Below the pieces are notes generated by a model that was not told the origin of the DNA, did no database searches, and saw only the letters and a list, made by a program, of their open reading frames with translations. The position numbers and the translations under genes were made by a program. Shown here piece after piece: positions 37,035 to 46,332 of a stretch of DNA of 64,000 nt. The stretch is from an uncultured Planctomycetota bacterium (GTDB lineage Bacteria > Planctomycetota > UBA1135 > GCA-002686595). The stretch is from the NCBI GenBank assembly GCA_903928115.1, contig CAIYPP010000040.1, positions 1 through 64,000 of the forward strand, written 5' to 3'. Positions within the stretch are counted from its first letter, which is position 1; every line of letters starts with the position of its first letter.

Positions 37035-38654
37035 ATGACCGCGAAGCAAGTGCTGTTCGAGAGTGAAGCCCGCGAGAAGATCCTTCACGGAGCGGAGCGG
37101 CTGGCGGACGCTGTTCGCATCACCCTTGGGCCGAAGTCGAAATCGGTCGTGATTCAGAAGCGCGTGGGCGCGCCCGTGGTGTGCAACGACGGCGTGACCA
37201 TCGCGAAGGAAATGGAGTTCGAAGATCCCGAAGAGAAGCTCGGTGCGCAGATACTGCGTCAGGCGGCGGAGCTCACGGGAGACGCCATCGGCGACGGCAC
37301 GAGCACGTCGACGGTACTGGCTCACGCGATTCTCACCGAGGGTGTGCGCAGAATCTCGGCAGGTGCGAGCGCGGTCGACCTCAAGCGCGGCCTCGAACGC
37401 GGGCTGGGCGTGGCAAAAGAAGCGCTGAAATCGCTCGCTCGGCCCGTTCGTACGCGGCAGGAGAAAGCGCAGGTGGCGACGATCTCCGCGCACAACGATC
37501 CGGCGATCGGCGAGCTCGTGGCGGACGCGCTGGAGAGGCTCGGCAGCGACGGCGCAATCACGGTCGAGGAGTCGAAGGCTAGCGAGGCCTCGCTGGAAAT
37601 CGTCGAAGGAATGCGGTTCAACCGCGGCTACATCTCGCCGCACTTCGTGGCGGACACGGCGCGCGTGGAGATGGTGCTCGAGGACACGCTGGTGTTCGTG
37701 ACCGAGCGCAAGCTCAACCTGATCAAGGACCTGACACCACTGCTGGATGTCGTGGCCAAGTCGGGTCGACCGATCTTGTTCATTGCGGACGAGATCCAGG
37801 GCGAGGCACTCGCGACGCTCACGGGGAATCACAACCGTGGAATGCTGACAACCTGCGCAGTGCGCGCTCCAGACATGGGCGATCAGCGCAAAGCGATGTT
37901 GCAGGACATTGCAATCTTCACGGGCGCACAGCTCTTCTCCGAAGATGCGGGTGCTGCGCTGGAGCACGTGCGGCTCGGGCAGTTGGGGCGCGCACGGCGT
38001 GCGATTGTTGACGAGAACTCGACTACGTTGATCGGCGGTGGTGGCGATCCCGCGAGCATCGCTGGTCGCGTGGTGCAACTGCGCACCGAAATTCAGCGGG
38101 CCACGAGCGATTTCGAGCGAGAGAAGCTGCAGAAACGGCTCACCCAACTGTCCGGCAACGTCGCAGTCCTACGCGCCGGCGCTACGTTCGAGGGCGAGAT
38201 GAAGGCGCGCAGGGAGGCCTTGAACGATGCGATCGGCTCGACCAAGGCGGCAATCGCCGAGGGCATTGTTCCCGGTGGCGGGCTCGCTCTGATCAAGCTC
38301 GCGGACGCGCTTGCCGCGGAAGAGCGCGCGACTGGGGGCGACGAACGAATGGGATTCTCGATCTTGCGTCGCGCGCTTGAGGCGCCGGCCCGACAGATCG
38401 CAGAGAACTCGGCGGCCGACGGCGGCGTAGCCATCGACCGCGTGCGAGCAGCGGGTGGCAACATCGGCTTCGATGCGGCAACGCAGCGTTACGTCGACCT
38501 GTTCGAAGCGGGCATCGTCGACCCGGCGAAGGTCGTGCGTATCGCACTCGAAAACGCGGTGGCCGCAGCCGGCATCTTGCTGCTCACCGACGCGGCGATG
38601 ACAGAGAAAGCGCGCAAGGTAGACAACACCGAGAAGCGTGACCCGGAGCTGTGA
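37035..38654 (+). CDS. groEL: GroEL-family chaperonin, divergent orphan copy
   Basis: The ATG at 37035 has a strong GAGGAGG ribosome site 5 bp upstream; 539 residues. ATP-site residues are kept: NDGVTIAKE (Asp52 region of E. coli), GDGTSTSTVL (usual GDGTTT, Asp87) and NDAIGSTKAAIAEGIVPGGG (Asp398). Departures from housekeeping GroEL: GDGTST for GDGTTT, APDMGDQRKAML for APGFGDRRKAML, and no Gly-Gly-Met tail (it ends EKRDPEL). No groES lies beside it. Several codons ending in A or T (ATT, TTG, GCA) are used more than in neighbours, hinting at a different history. Probably a secondary paralogue for special clients; ring assembly is likely since the core is complete. Confidence 0.93.
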   Translation: MTAKQVLFESEAREKILHGAERLADAVRITLGPKSKSVVIQKRVGAPVVCNDGVTIAKEMEFEDPEEKLGAQILRQAAELTGDAIGDGTSTSTVLAHAILTEGVRRISAGASAVDLKRGLERGLGVAKEALKSLARPVRTRQEKAQVATISAHNDPAIGELVADALERLGSDGAITVEESKASEASLEIVEGMRFNRGYISPHFVADTARVEMVLEDTLVFVTERKLNLIKDLTPLLDVVAKSGRPILFIADEIQGEALATLTGNHNRGMLTTCAVRAPDMGDQRKAMLQDIAIFTGAQLFSEDAGAALEHVRLGQLGRARRAIVDENSTTLIGGGGDPASIAGRVVQLRTEIQRATSDFEREKLQKRLTQLSGNVAVLRAGATFEGEMKARREALNDAIGSTKAAIAEGIVPGGGLALIKLADALAAEERATGGDERMGFSILRRALEAPARQIAENSAADGGVAIDRVRAAGGNIGFDAATQRYVDLFEAGIVDPAKVVRIALENAVAAAGILLLTDAAMTEKARKVDNTEKRDPEL

Positions 38655-38675
38655 GCCGCTTGCGTGGCGCCGCGC

Positions 38676-39278
38676 TCAGGGCTCGAGCTTCGTGTCCCAG
38701 TACGCGTCGCTGACGAAGCGCGCCCAACTTTGGCGCACGCGCCCCACCGGCACTTCGAGGATCGGAGACCAGCGCGGCTTCACGGGCTGCTTCAAGAGCC
38801 GCATTCCGGCTTCCTCGGGCGTGCGGTCGCGCTTCTTGTGGTTGCACTCCGTGCACGCGAGCACGCAATTTTCCCACGAGCTCCGGCCGCCGCGCGCGCG
38901 CGGAAAGACGTGGTCGATCGAGAGCTCCGGCGTGCCGGGACGGCGACCGCAGTACTGGCAGCGGTTCTCGTCGCGGCGGAACAAGTTGCGGCGACTGAAC
39001 GACGCCGCGGGGTTGGGCTGACCACCGAAGTGCGTGAGCACCACGATCTCCGGCACGCGGATGCGCAGCTTCACCGTGCGGATCGACGGCTCGTCCGGAG
39101 GGATCGCGAGGCTGACCCAGCTGTCGAAGCCGTGCAGCTCGTAGCTCTCCGGCACGACCGCCTTCGCGGTGCCGTTGAACATCAGGCGCAGCGCGTCGTA
39201 GGCCGTCGTCGTGTGGATCGCGAGCCACGACGAGTTGAGCACCAGTGCAGGCTGCGAAAGTGCGCTCGACGTGCTCAT
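38676..39278 (-). CDS. HNH endonuclease family protein
   Basis: 200 residues. The HNH/zinc module lies at 107-147: CQYC (Cys107, Cys110), IDHVFPRARGG (Asp122, His123), WENCVLACTECNHKKR (Asn137, Cys142, Cys145, His147). The N-terminal half (LVLNSSWLAIHTTTAYDAL) is the domain commonly found in stand-alone HNH proteins of many bacteria. No phage or restriction genes nearby, so a housekeeping or DNA-repair role fits better than mobility. Confidence 0.9.
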   Translation of the reverse strand: MSTSSALSQPALVLNSSWLAIHTTTAYDALRLMFNGTAKAVVPESYELHGFDSWVSLAIPPDEPSIRTVKLRIRVPEIVVLTHFGGQPNPAASFSRRNLFRRDENRCQYCGRRPGTPELSIDHVFPRARGGRSSWENCVLACTECNHKKRDRTPEEAGMRLLKQPVKPRWSPILEVPVGRVRQSWARFVSDAYWDTKLEP

Positions 39279-39376
39279 GACCCCTTGGAGGCTAGTTTCT
39301 AGCCCGGAGAAAGCAAGTTCGTGCCCCGCCGCGCTACGGCGGGGCCGGACCTAGCCAGCGCGTGCAGCGGTCCCGC

Positions 39377-40864
39377 TCAGGTCTGAGCCGGCTCGGCGGT
39401 GATGGCGCGCTGGGCGTCGCAGCGCTCGCCCTCGATCGCCATCAGCATCTCGCGAGTGACGTCGCCGGTCGGGTAGTCGCCGGTGAAGCACGCGTTGCAA
39501 AACTTCTCGATCTTCGGGTTGCCCGCACGAGCGGCCTCGTTCATCGCGTCGCGATCGAGGTAGAGCACGTAGTCCGCCCCGATCTCGCGCGCGACCTCGG
39601 CCGGAGTGCGGTTCGTCGCGATGAACTCCGTCTTGGTCGCCATGTCGATGCCGTAGGGGCACGGGCTGACGAGCGGCGGGCTCGTGATCGCCATGTAGAC
39701 CCGGCGAGCGCCCGCGTCGCGGGCCATCTGCACGATGCGCTTCGAGGTGTTGCCGCGCACGATCGAGTCGTCGACGAGCAAGACATCCTTGCCCGCGAAC
39801 TCCAGCGGGATGGTGTTCAGCTTGCGGCGCACCGAGCTCGTGCGTGCGCCGTGGCTCGGCATGATGAACGTGCGGCCGATGTAGCGGTTCTTGACCAGAC
39901 CTTCGCGGTAGGGAATCGCGATCGCCTCGGCCATCGCCATGGCGGCCTCGCGCGAGCTGTCGGGGATCGGCACGACCACGTCCGGCGTCGGAGCGCCTTC
40001 GCGCTTCCACTGCTCGCCGAGCTCTTTACCGAAGCGGCGGCGCGTGCGGTACACCGAGATATCGTCGAGCATCGAGTCGGGGCGCGCGAAGTAGACCCAC
40101 TCGAAGATGCAGGGACGGTGCGGCTTGTCGCCGAGCTTGCGCTGATGGATCACGCGCGCGGCATCGACGTACACGCACTCGCCGGGGCCGATGTCGAGCG
40201 TGCGGTCGTAGCCGTTGACGTCGAGCACCACGGACTCGCTCGCGCACGCGAAGCTCGTGCCTTGCTCGGTCTGCTTCTGGCCGAACACGATCGGCTTGAT
40301 GCCGAACGGGTCGCGGAAGCACACCATGCCGCCGTCTGCGAGGATCGCAACGACGGAGTACGCGCCCTTGACCTTCTCGTGTACGACCTTGACCGACGCG
40401 AACACGTCTTCCGGAGTCGGCTTCTGCGTCGGCTTCACGCGATCGGCGAGCGCGCGCGCGAAGACGTACAGGATCACCTCGACGTCACAGGACGATCCAA
40501 GGCGCACGCCCTTGAGCGCGAGCCGCTCCTTGAGCTCGAGGAAGTTCGTCACGTTGCCGTTGTGCGCCATGGCGATGCCCATGGGGAACACCATGTGGAA
40601 CGGCTGAACGTCCTCGTCCGAGCCGACGCCGACCGTCGGGTAGCGCACGTGTCCGACGCCGATCGGTCCGCGCAAGCGTGCCATGTTGCGCTCGTTGAAC
40701 ACGTCGCGGACGAGGCCGAGGCCCTTCTTGACGTGGAACTTGTCCGTGAAGGTCGTGATGCCCGCTGCGTCTTGGCCGCGGTGCTGCACGGCGAGCAGGC
40801 CCTCGTAGATCTCCAGAGCCACGTCGCTGCCGTTGGGTCCGTAGATGCCGATGAAGCCGCACAT
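39377..40864 (-). CDS. purF: amidophosphoribosyltransferase
   Basis: The first committed step of purine synthesis: PRPP plus glutamine to phosphoribosylamine. The start at 40864 is fixed by MCGFIGIYG, since Cys2 becomes the N-terminal nucleophile of the glutaminase; the longer open frame upstream is not coding. 495 residues: glutaminase domain (HRGQDAAGI, RYPTVG), then a phosphoribosyltransferase domain with the PRPP loop VLLVDDSIVRGNT. The C-terminal CFTGDYP segment is typical. CAGGAG lies 10 bp upstream of the ATG. Confidence 0.97.
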   Translation of the reverse strand: MCGFIGIYGPNGSDVALEIYEGLLAVQHRGQDAAGITTFTDKFHVKKGLGLVRDVFNERNMARLRGPIGVGHVRYPTVGVGSDEDVQPFHMVFPMGIAMAHNGNVTNFLELKERLALKGVRLGSSCDVEVILYVFARALADRVKPTQKPTPEDVFASVKVVHEKVKGAYSVVAILADGGMVCFRDPFGIKPIVFGQKQTEQGTSFACASESVVLDVNGYDRTLDIGPGECVYVDAARVIHQRKLGDKPHRPCIFEWVYFARPDSMLDDISVYRTRRRFGKELGEQWKREGAPTPDVVVPIPDSSREAAMAMAEAIAIPYREGLVKNRYIGRTFIMPSHGARTSSVRRKLNTIPLEFAGKDVLLVDDSIVRGNTSKRIVQMARDAGARRVYMAITSPPLVSPCPYGIDMATKTEFIATNRTPAEVAREIGADYVLYLDRDAMNEAARAGNPKIEKFCNACFTGDYPTGDVTREMLMAIEGERCDAQRAITAEPAQT

Positions 40865-40925
40865 TCGAGCGCTCGATCTCCTGAGGGGTGGCGCGCGACG
40901 GAGGAGAGCCGCGCGGGGAGTGTGG

Positions 40926-40931
40926 AGTCTA
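40926..40931 (-). promoter_or_regulatory. -10-like TAGACT upstream of purF
   Basis: TAGACT on the minus strand within CGCTAGACTCC, 61 bp upstream of the purF start. The same 11 bases occur upstream of lpxA and the response-regulator gene, suggesting a recurring promoter core. Confidence 0.4.
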
Positions 40932-41013
40932 GCGAGCCGCCACGCGGAACCCACGCCGCAATCGGTCGTACGGCCCATCGCCGCAACCTCACGCCCTGCT
41001 TGGGGATGGAGCC

Positions 41014-43491
41014 TCAGCGCCGCCGGAGGAACTCGATGTAGCGGGTGCGGGCCGCACCATAGCCCGCACCAGAATCGATGTCCGCGACGAAGTCGAGCGC
41101 ACCGCGCTGCAGCCGCGCGCGCTCGGCGAGCACCGCCTCGCGTTGGAAGCGGTCGGATCCTGCGAGCGGCGGCTCGCCCGTCGCGCTCGCGAGCCAGCGG
41201 TAGACCTCGAGCGGATAGGTGCCGTAGGCGGCGAGCGGCGCGTGGAACTCGATCCACGGGTCGTCGTCCGTGTTCGGACGGTCGGAGCGCTCCTCGATCC
41301 ACGCGAGGGCCTCCGGGCCTGCGAAGCAGCAGCCCAAGAGCTCCTCGGCGGACTCGATCCCCACCGCCTCGAGCAGCTCGCGCACGGAAGGCTCGTCCAT
41401 GCGCTCAGCGACGCGTGCGAGCTCGAGCTGCAACGGCTCGGCACTCCCGAGCAGCAGCATGTCGTAGCCGGTGACCCACGCCGTCGCGTGAGGGAATACG
41501 CGGCGGAACGTGCGCACGATGCCCGCGATGTCGCTCGGGGCGAGGTCGTACAGCGGAATCCACTGCGACATCACGCCGCCTTCGGCGAGCCGCGCACGCC
41601 CGAGCTGGTAGTACTCCTCGGTGTAAAGATAGGCCGAGCCGCTGACACACGGATCGATCGGATCCGCGGAGATCACGTCGAAGCGCTCGCTCGTACGCGC
41701 CAGCCACGCGCGGCCGTCGTCCGCGACGATGCGCACGTCGTCGCGCGCGTGCAGCGCCGCGTTCCACGCCTCGAAGCGCCGCGCAGCCTCGATGACAGCC
41801 GGACTGAGCTCGACCACCGTCAGCTCGCCTCCGCAGACGGCCATCGCCGCCGAGGTCATGCCCGTACCAAGGCCGATGCAGAGCAGCTTGTCGGGCTTGG
41901 GGTGCGCGAGCGTCGAGATGCACCCGAGCAAGTACTGCAGCCGTCGGTCGATGAAGATCGACGACGCGACGGTCTTGCCGTTGACGCGCAGGTTGCGGAT
42001 CGGCTCGGAGTCGGTGGAGTCCGTGAACTCCTGCACCTTGGCGCTCGACGCCGCAGCATCGGCGACGAACACCGTGCGCAGCTCTTCGCGAGTGCCCGGC
42101 GGCGCGCCAGGGAGCAGCGCAAAGAACCCACACCCGCTCGCGGCCAGCGCTGCCCAACGCAGCGCCCCACGCGCGCCTTCGACCTTCGCAGCTTCGCTCC
42201 ACAGCAGCGCGACCCCGCACGGAATCGGCAGGACGCACAGCGCGACGAAGCCTCCGCGCAGTCCGAGCTCCGGCAGCAGCACGAACGACGCGAGCAACGA
42301 ACCTGCGATCGAGCCGAGCGTGTTCCACAGGTACACGCGGCCGAGCGACGCGCCCAACTGCGCGCCGGTGCCGCGAGCCCACGCGAGCGCGATCGGGAAG
42401 AACGCGCCAGAGATCAGCGTCGGACCGAGCAACGCGAGCGCCGAGAGCGAGACCGTCAAAGCGAGATACCGCGAGGGCGGATACTCACTCACCCACTCGC
42501 CGGGCTCGAGCAGTGCGATGTTGTCGGGGCCGAGCAGGAGGTCCTCCCCGCCCGCGCGCGAACGCAGCAAGGCGAGTCCGATGCCCACGGAAAGCGTAAA
42601 TGCGAGCGCTAGTACGCCGAGCAGCGTGGCCGGCCGCCGCGTGCGCTGGCCGAGGTGTCCCCCGAGCGCCCCGCCGAGCGCGATGCCGAGCAAGAACACC
42701 GCGACGATCGCGGCGAAGACGTACACCGTGCCGCCGAGCAGCGAGAGGATCACGCGATGGGCGAGTACCTGCAGCGCGAGCGACGCAGCGCCGAGCGTGG
42801 CGACCGCGAAGGCGAGCAGGCTCGCAGGAGCCGGTGCTTGCGAGCTTTCGGGACCCGCCTCGGACAAGAGCTGTCCATGGTCCTGCTCGTTGCGCGCCAG
42901 CCCAAGCGCGACGAGCGCGATCGCGACGTTGGCGGCGACCGCGACGTGCGTGGTTCCCGTGAGGCCAAAGCGCGGAAGCAGGGCGTAGGCCGCGAGCAGC
43001 GCACCGAGGCACGCGCCGAGCGTGTTGATCGCGTACAGCCACCCGACGCTCGCCCACGTGTTGCGTCCGTCGCGCGCCACCGCACGGCCGAGCAGCGGGA
43101 ACGTCGCTCCCATGCAGATCGTAGGCCACGCGAGGAGGACGAACGCCGCGAGCAGCGCGACGAGCGGCGAGTCGAGGCCGAGCTCGCCCCGCTCGACCGA
43201 GCCGCGCGCGAAGCGCATCAAGTCGGGCGCGAACCACCCGTAGAGCGCAATCGCGAGCTCCACGCACGCGTACGCCGTCAGCGGCTTCGCACGCGCGAGC
43301 CAGCGGCCGCCCAGCCATGCTCCCAGCCCGAGACCGAAGAGAAACGCGCCGACGACCGCAGCGACAGCGTGGCTCGCGACTCCGAAAGCCAAGCCGAAGC
43401 CACGGAAAAAGACCACCTCGTAGACGAGCGCGGCCGCGCCGGACGCGAGCGCGAGGGCGAGCACGAGCGCGGCGTGCAGTCGGTTCCGCAT
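41014..43491 (-). CDS. membrane-fused spermidine synthase-like protein
   Basis: The ATG at 43491 gives 825 residues. The N-terminal part carries many membrane helices in an MFS-like pattern (HAALVLALALASGAAALVYE; VVGAFLFGLGLGAWLGG). The C-terminal 280 residues form a spermidine-synthase/SAM-type Rossmann domain (LLCIGLGTGMTSAAM, VVELSPAVIEAARR, IVADDGRAWLART, DVISADPIDP). The acidic loop that binds the amine in true SpeE is not clear, so polyamine synthesis is unproven; the family is widespread but poorly characterised. Confidence 0.88.
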   Translation of the reverse strand: MRNRLHAALVLALALASGAAALVYEVVFFRGFGLAFGVASHAVAAVVGAFLFGLGLGAWLGGRWLARAKPLTAYACVELAIALYGWFAPDLMRFARGSVERGELGLDSPLVALLAAFVLLAWPTICMGATFPLLGRAVARDGRNTWASVGWLYAINTLGACLGALLAAYALLPRFGLTGTTHVAVAANVAIALVALGLARNEQDHGQLLSEAGPESSQAPAPASLLAFAVATLGAASLALQVLAHRVILSLLGGTVYVFAAIVAVFLLGIALGGALGGHLGQRTRRPATLLGVLALAFTLSVGIGLALLRSRAGGEDLLLGPDNIALLEPGEWVSEYPPSRYLALTVSLSALALLGPTLISGAFFPIALAWARGTGAQLGASLGRVYLWNTLGSIAGSLLASFVLLPELGLRGGFVALCVLPIPCGVALLWSEAAKVEGARGALRWAALAASGCGFFALLPGAPPGTREELRTVFVADAAASSAKVQEFTDSTDSEPIRNLRVNGKTVASSIFIDRRLQYLLGCISTLAHPKPDKLLCIGLGTGMTSAAMAVCGGELTVVELSPAVIEAARRFEAWNAALHARDDVRIVADDGRAWLARTSERFDVISADPIDPCVSGSAYLYTEEYYQLGRARLAEGGVMSQWIPLYDLAPSDIAGIVRTFRRVFPHATAWVTGYDMLLLGSAEPLQLELARVAERMDEPSVRELLEAVGIESAEELLGCCFAGPEALAWIEERSDRPNTDDDPWIEFHAPLAAYGTYPLEVYRWLASATGEPPLAGSDRFQREAVLAERARLQRGALDFVADIDSGAGYGAARTRYIEFLRRR

Positions 43492-43543
43492 GGGGCGCGC
43501 AGAGGGTAGCAGCGCCGAGGGCTGCAGCCACACGGAGCAGGGC

Positions 43544-43549
43544 TATACT
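43544..43549 (+). promoter_or_regulatory. -10 TATACT before the GT9 gene
   Basis: TATACT ends 7 bp before the GTG at 43557, placing transcription start at about the start codon. No ribosome site is seen; a leaderless message is likely and supports the GTG start. Confidence 0.45.
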
Positions 43550-43556
43550 CGACCGC

Positions 43557-44801
43557 GTGGGAGCGAGCATCTCGATGAAGGCCCTGCAGAGGGCGGATCA
43601 GGCGCTCGGCTTGGCCGCCTGCGCGCTGCTCCAGCCCGCGAAGCTCTTCCGCGAGCGCGAGGCCGAGTACCCGCCCAAGCGCGTGCTCGTGATCAAGTTC
43701 TGGGGAATCGGCAGTCTGCAGCTCCTGACTCCCGCGATCGCCACGCTGCGCAAGCGCCATCCGTTCGCGGAGATCACCCTGCTCACTCTGGCCGGCAACG
43801 CAGAGTTTGCGCGCGGACTCAACGTCTTCGATCGCGTGATCACTCTCGAGGTCGCTCGAGCTGGCTGGCTGCACGTCCTCACGCGCGTCGCGCGGCTCGC
43901 GGGCGAGCTGCGACGCACCCGCTACGACGTGGTCTACGACTTCGAGTTCTTCACGCGTTTCTCGGCGCTGATCTCGACGCTCTCCGGCGCGCCCAAGCGC
44001 CATGGATTCGCGAGCCCGAGCGTTTGGCGCGGCGGTTTTCACACCGACACCGTGATGTTCAATCGCTACTGGCACGTGGCGCGCAACTTCCGTGCGCTCG
44101 CCGGCGGCGAGGACGGCCGCAATCTGACCGGCGATGAGGTGAAACCGCGCTTCTTCGACGAGCACGAGGAAGCGCGCGCCGTGGCGGCGCTCGAGCGGCA
44201 CGGCATCGGCGACGACGACATCTTCGTCGTGCTCAACCCCAATGCGGGCGAACTCTCGCTCGAGCGGCGCTGGCCCGCGGCCAACTTCATCGAGCTTGCG
44301 CGCCGCTGGATCGAGCGCGAGCGCTGGCCCGTCGTGCTCATCGGCTCCGCCTCCGAGCGCGCCTACACGCAGGGCATCTGCGACCGCGTCGCGAGCCCGC
44401 GCTGTGTCAATCTCGCGGGAGAGCTCTCGACCGGCGAGCTCGTCGCGCTCTTCGCGCGCTCCACCATCGTCGTGAGCAACGACTCCGGTCCCATGCACCT
44501 CGCCGCAGCGATCGGGGCGCCGACCTTGGGCCTCTTCGGGCCGGAGACGCCGGTCATGTACGGTCCGCTCGGGCTCCGCGCTCGTGCGCTCTACCGTCCG
44601 CCCGCGTGCAGCCCGTGCATCAACGTGCACGAAAACAAGGTGTCGTCGTGCATCTACGGCGAACCGCAGTGCCTCGTGTCGATCTCGGTCGACGAAGTGC
44701 ACGCATCCGCACGCGCCCTCGCGCTCGGCACGGACTTCGAAGCGGGGCTCGCGCCGCAGCCCGAGCGACGCCCCGACGGAATCGACCCGCGGAGGGAGTG
44801 A
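43557..44801 (+). CDS. family 9 glycosyltransferase (heptosyltransferase-like)
   Basis: 414 residues from the GTG at 43557 (an ATG at 43575 is the alternative). GT-B fold with RVLVIKFWGIGSLQLLTPAI at the N-terminal sugar-acceptor domain and STIVVSNDSGPMHLAAAIGA for ADP-sugar binding in the C-terminal domain, as in lipopolysaccharide heptosyltransferases. Catalytic Asp is expected in the N-domain loop (GNAEFARGLNVFD region). A stop/start overlap (TGATG) couples it to the radical SAM gene. Role in outer-membrane glycan assembly inferred from family. Confidence 0.9.
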   Translation: MGASISMKALQRADQALGLAACALLQPAKLFREREAEYPPKRVLVIKFWGIGSLQLLTPAIATLRKRHPFAEITLLTLAGNAEFARGLNVFDRVITLEVARAGWLHVLTRVARLAGELRRTRYDVVYDFEFFTRFSALISTLSGAPKRHGFASPSVWRGGFHTDTVMFNRYWHVARNFRALAGGEDGRNLTGDEVKPRFFDEHEEARAVAALERHGIGDDDIFVVLNPNAGELSLERRWPAANFIELARRWIERERWPVVLIGSASERAYTQGICDRVASPRCVNLAGELSTGELVALFARSTIVVSNDSGPMHLAAAIGAPTLGLFGPETPVMYGPLGLRARALYRPPACSPCINVHENKVSSCIYGEPQCLVSISVDEVHASARALALGTDFEAGLAPQPERRPDGIDPRRE

Positions 44802-46192
44802 TGCGCGTCCTGTTGCTGAACCCTCCGGGTCAGCGCACGTACATTCGCGACTACTTCTGCTCGAAGACCACGAAGTCGAACTATCTGTTCCACCCGATCG
44901 ATCTCGTCATGCTCTCGGGGCGGGTGGCGAGCGCGCACGACACGGCGGTGCTCGACTGCATCGCGGAGGAGCTCTCGCCCGAAGCCGCCGACGCGCGCAT
45001 CGACACCTTCGCGCCGGATGCGATCGTGAGCCTCGTCGGTTCGGTCTCGTGGCCGGAAGACCGCGAGTTCCTTCGCGCGCAGGCGGCCCGCGGTCGGCGC
45101 GTGATCGCCATCGGCGACGTGCTCCACGAGAAGGCCGAGGAACGGTTGCGCGACGAGCCGTGGCTCGAAGCGGTGCTGGGAGACTTCGTGAGCGCCGACG
45201 TTCTCGCGCTACTCGAGCGAGACTTCGGGAGAGCTCGCGGGTCGACCGTGCGCCATTCCGACGGGCGCGTCGAGACGCTCGGCACGCCGGGGAAGCTGCG
45301 CGGCGAATACGACCTGCCGCGGCCGCGCCACGAGCTCTTTTCGCAGCGCGGCTATCGCTTCTCCTTCGCACGCTCCGCGCGCTTCGCCACGATCCTCACC
45401 GACTGGGGTTGCCCGTATCCCTGCACGTTCTGCGTGATGTCGACGCTCGGCCACGCGTCGCGCCCCATCGCGAGCGTCCTCGACGAGATCGATCATCTGC
45501 GCGCACGCGGAATCCACGAGCTTTTCGTGATGGATCAGACGTTCGGCGTGAATCGCAAGCGCGGCCTCGAGCTGTGCGCCGAGCTCGAGCGCCGCGGCGA
45601 TCTCTCGTGGACGACGTACGTTCGACCGGATCGCAGCGACGACGAGCTGCTCGCAGCGATGCGGCGGGCAGGCTGCCACACCGTGATGATGGGCGTGGAG
45701 AGCGCGAGCCCCGAGGTACTCGCGAGCTACGAGAAGCGCTACGAGCTGCGCGACGTACGCGAGGGGTTCGCGCGCGCGCGGCGCCACGGTCTGCGCACGG
45801 TCGGGACGTTCATCATCGGCCTGCCCGAAGAGACCGAGGCATCCCTGCGGGCTTCGCTGGAGCTCGCACTGGAGCTGGAACTCGACTTCATGAGCCTCAA
45901 CATGGCCGTCCCGCGCTTCGGTACGCCTTTCCGTCGCCGCGCGATCGAGCTCGGACTCGTCGACGAGCAGGACCTCGTGATGGACCAAGGCGGCGCCGAA
46001 GCCAAGCTGCCGACGCAGTCGCTCGACCGCGCCACGATGCTCGCCCTCAAGCAACGCATGATCCGCCGGTTTTATCTGCGTCCGACCTATCTGTGGCGCC
46101 GCGCGCGCTCTGCGCAGAGCCTTGGAGAATTCCTCCGCCAAGTCCGCGAAGGCGCGGCGCTTCTCACCCGCAATGCGAAGAGCGGAGGCTGA
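44801..46192 (+). CDS. B12-binding-domain radical SAM protein
   Basis: ATG at 44801 overlapping the GT9 stop; 463 residues. The N-terminal region (1-140) looks like a degenerate cobalamin-binding Rossmann fold (MRVLLLNPPG, IVSLVGSVSWPEDREFL). The radical SAM cluster is Cys204, Cys208, Cys211 (GCPYPCTFC), followed by HELFVMDQTFGVNRKRGLEL and VGTFIIGLPEET. It carries out SAM-radical chemistry, in this family often methylation or rearrangement. Coupling to a GT9 gene suggests modification of a glycan or lipid; the substrate is unknown. Confidence 0.9.
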   Translation: MRVLLLNPPGQRTYIRDYFCSKTTKSNYLFHPIDLVMLSGRVASAHDTAVLDCIAEELSPEAADARIDTFAPDAIVSLVGSVSWPEDREFLRAQAARGRRVIAIGDVLHEKAEERLRDEPWLEAVLGDFVSADVLALLERDFGRARGSTVRHSDGRVETLGTPGKLRGEYDLPRPRHELFSQRGYRFSFARSARFATILTDWGCPYPCTFCVMSTLGHASRPIASVLDEIDHLRARGIHELFVMDQTFGVNRKRGLELCAELERRGDLSWTTYVRPDRSDDELLAAMRRAGCHTVMMGVESASPEVLASYEKRYELRDVREGFARARRHGLRTVGTFIIGLPEETEASLRASLELALELELDFMSLNMAVPRFGTPFRRRAIELGLVDEQDLVMDQGGAEAKLPTQSLDRATMLALKQRMIRRFYLRPTYLWRRARSAQSLGEFLRQVREGAALLTRNAKSGG

Positions 46193-46231
46193 GGCAATTC
46201 TCAGCAAATTGCTGGGAATGCCCCCCTTTTT
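46193..46231 (+). terminator. intrinsic terminator after the radical SAM gene
   Basis: Starts right after the stop codon: stem GGCAATTCTCAGCAA paired with TTGCTGGGAATGCC (one bulge), then CCCCTTTTT. The clearest intrinsic terminator in the window. Confidence 0.75.
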
Positions 46232-46332
46232 GCCGGTCCTAGGTACCCTCAGGGCGCTTTGGAAGTTCCCTTCCGGCGCCCCCCCTCCGACCGAAGCAAC
46301 TGCAACGCGCCCACACTCGCGCGTACATCGCC

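Noticed and set aside
40865-41302. Longer N-terminus for PurF
   Set aside because: The catalytic Cys must follow the initiator Met (MCGF), which fixes the start at 40864.
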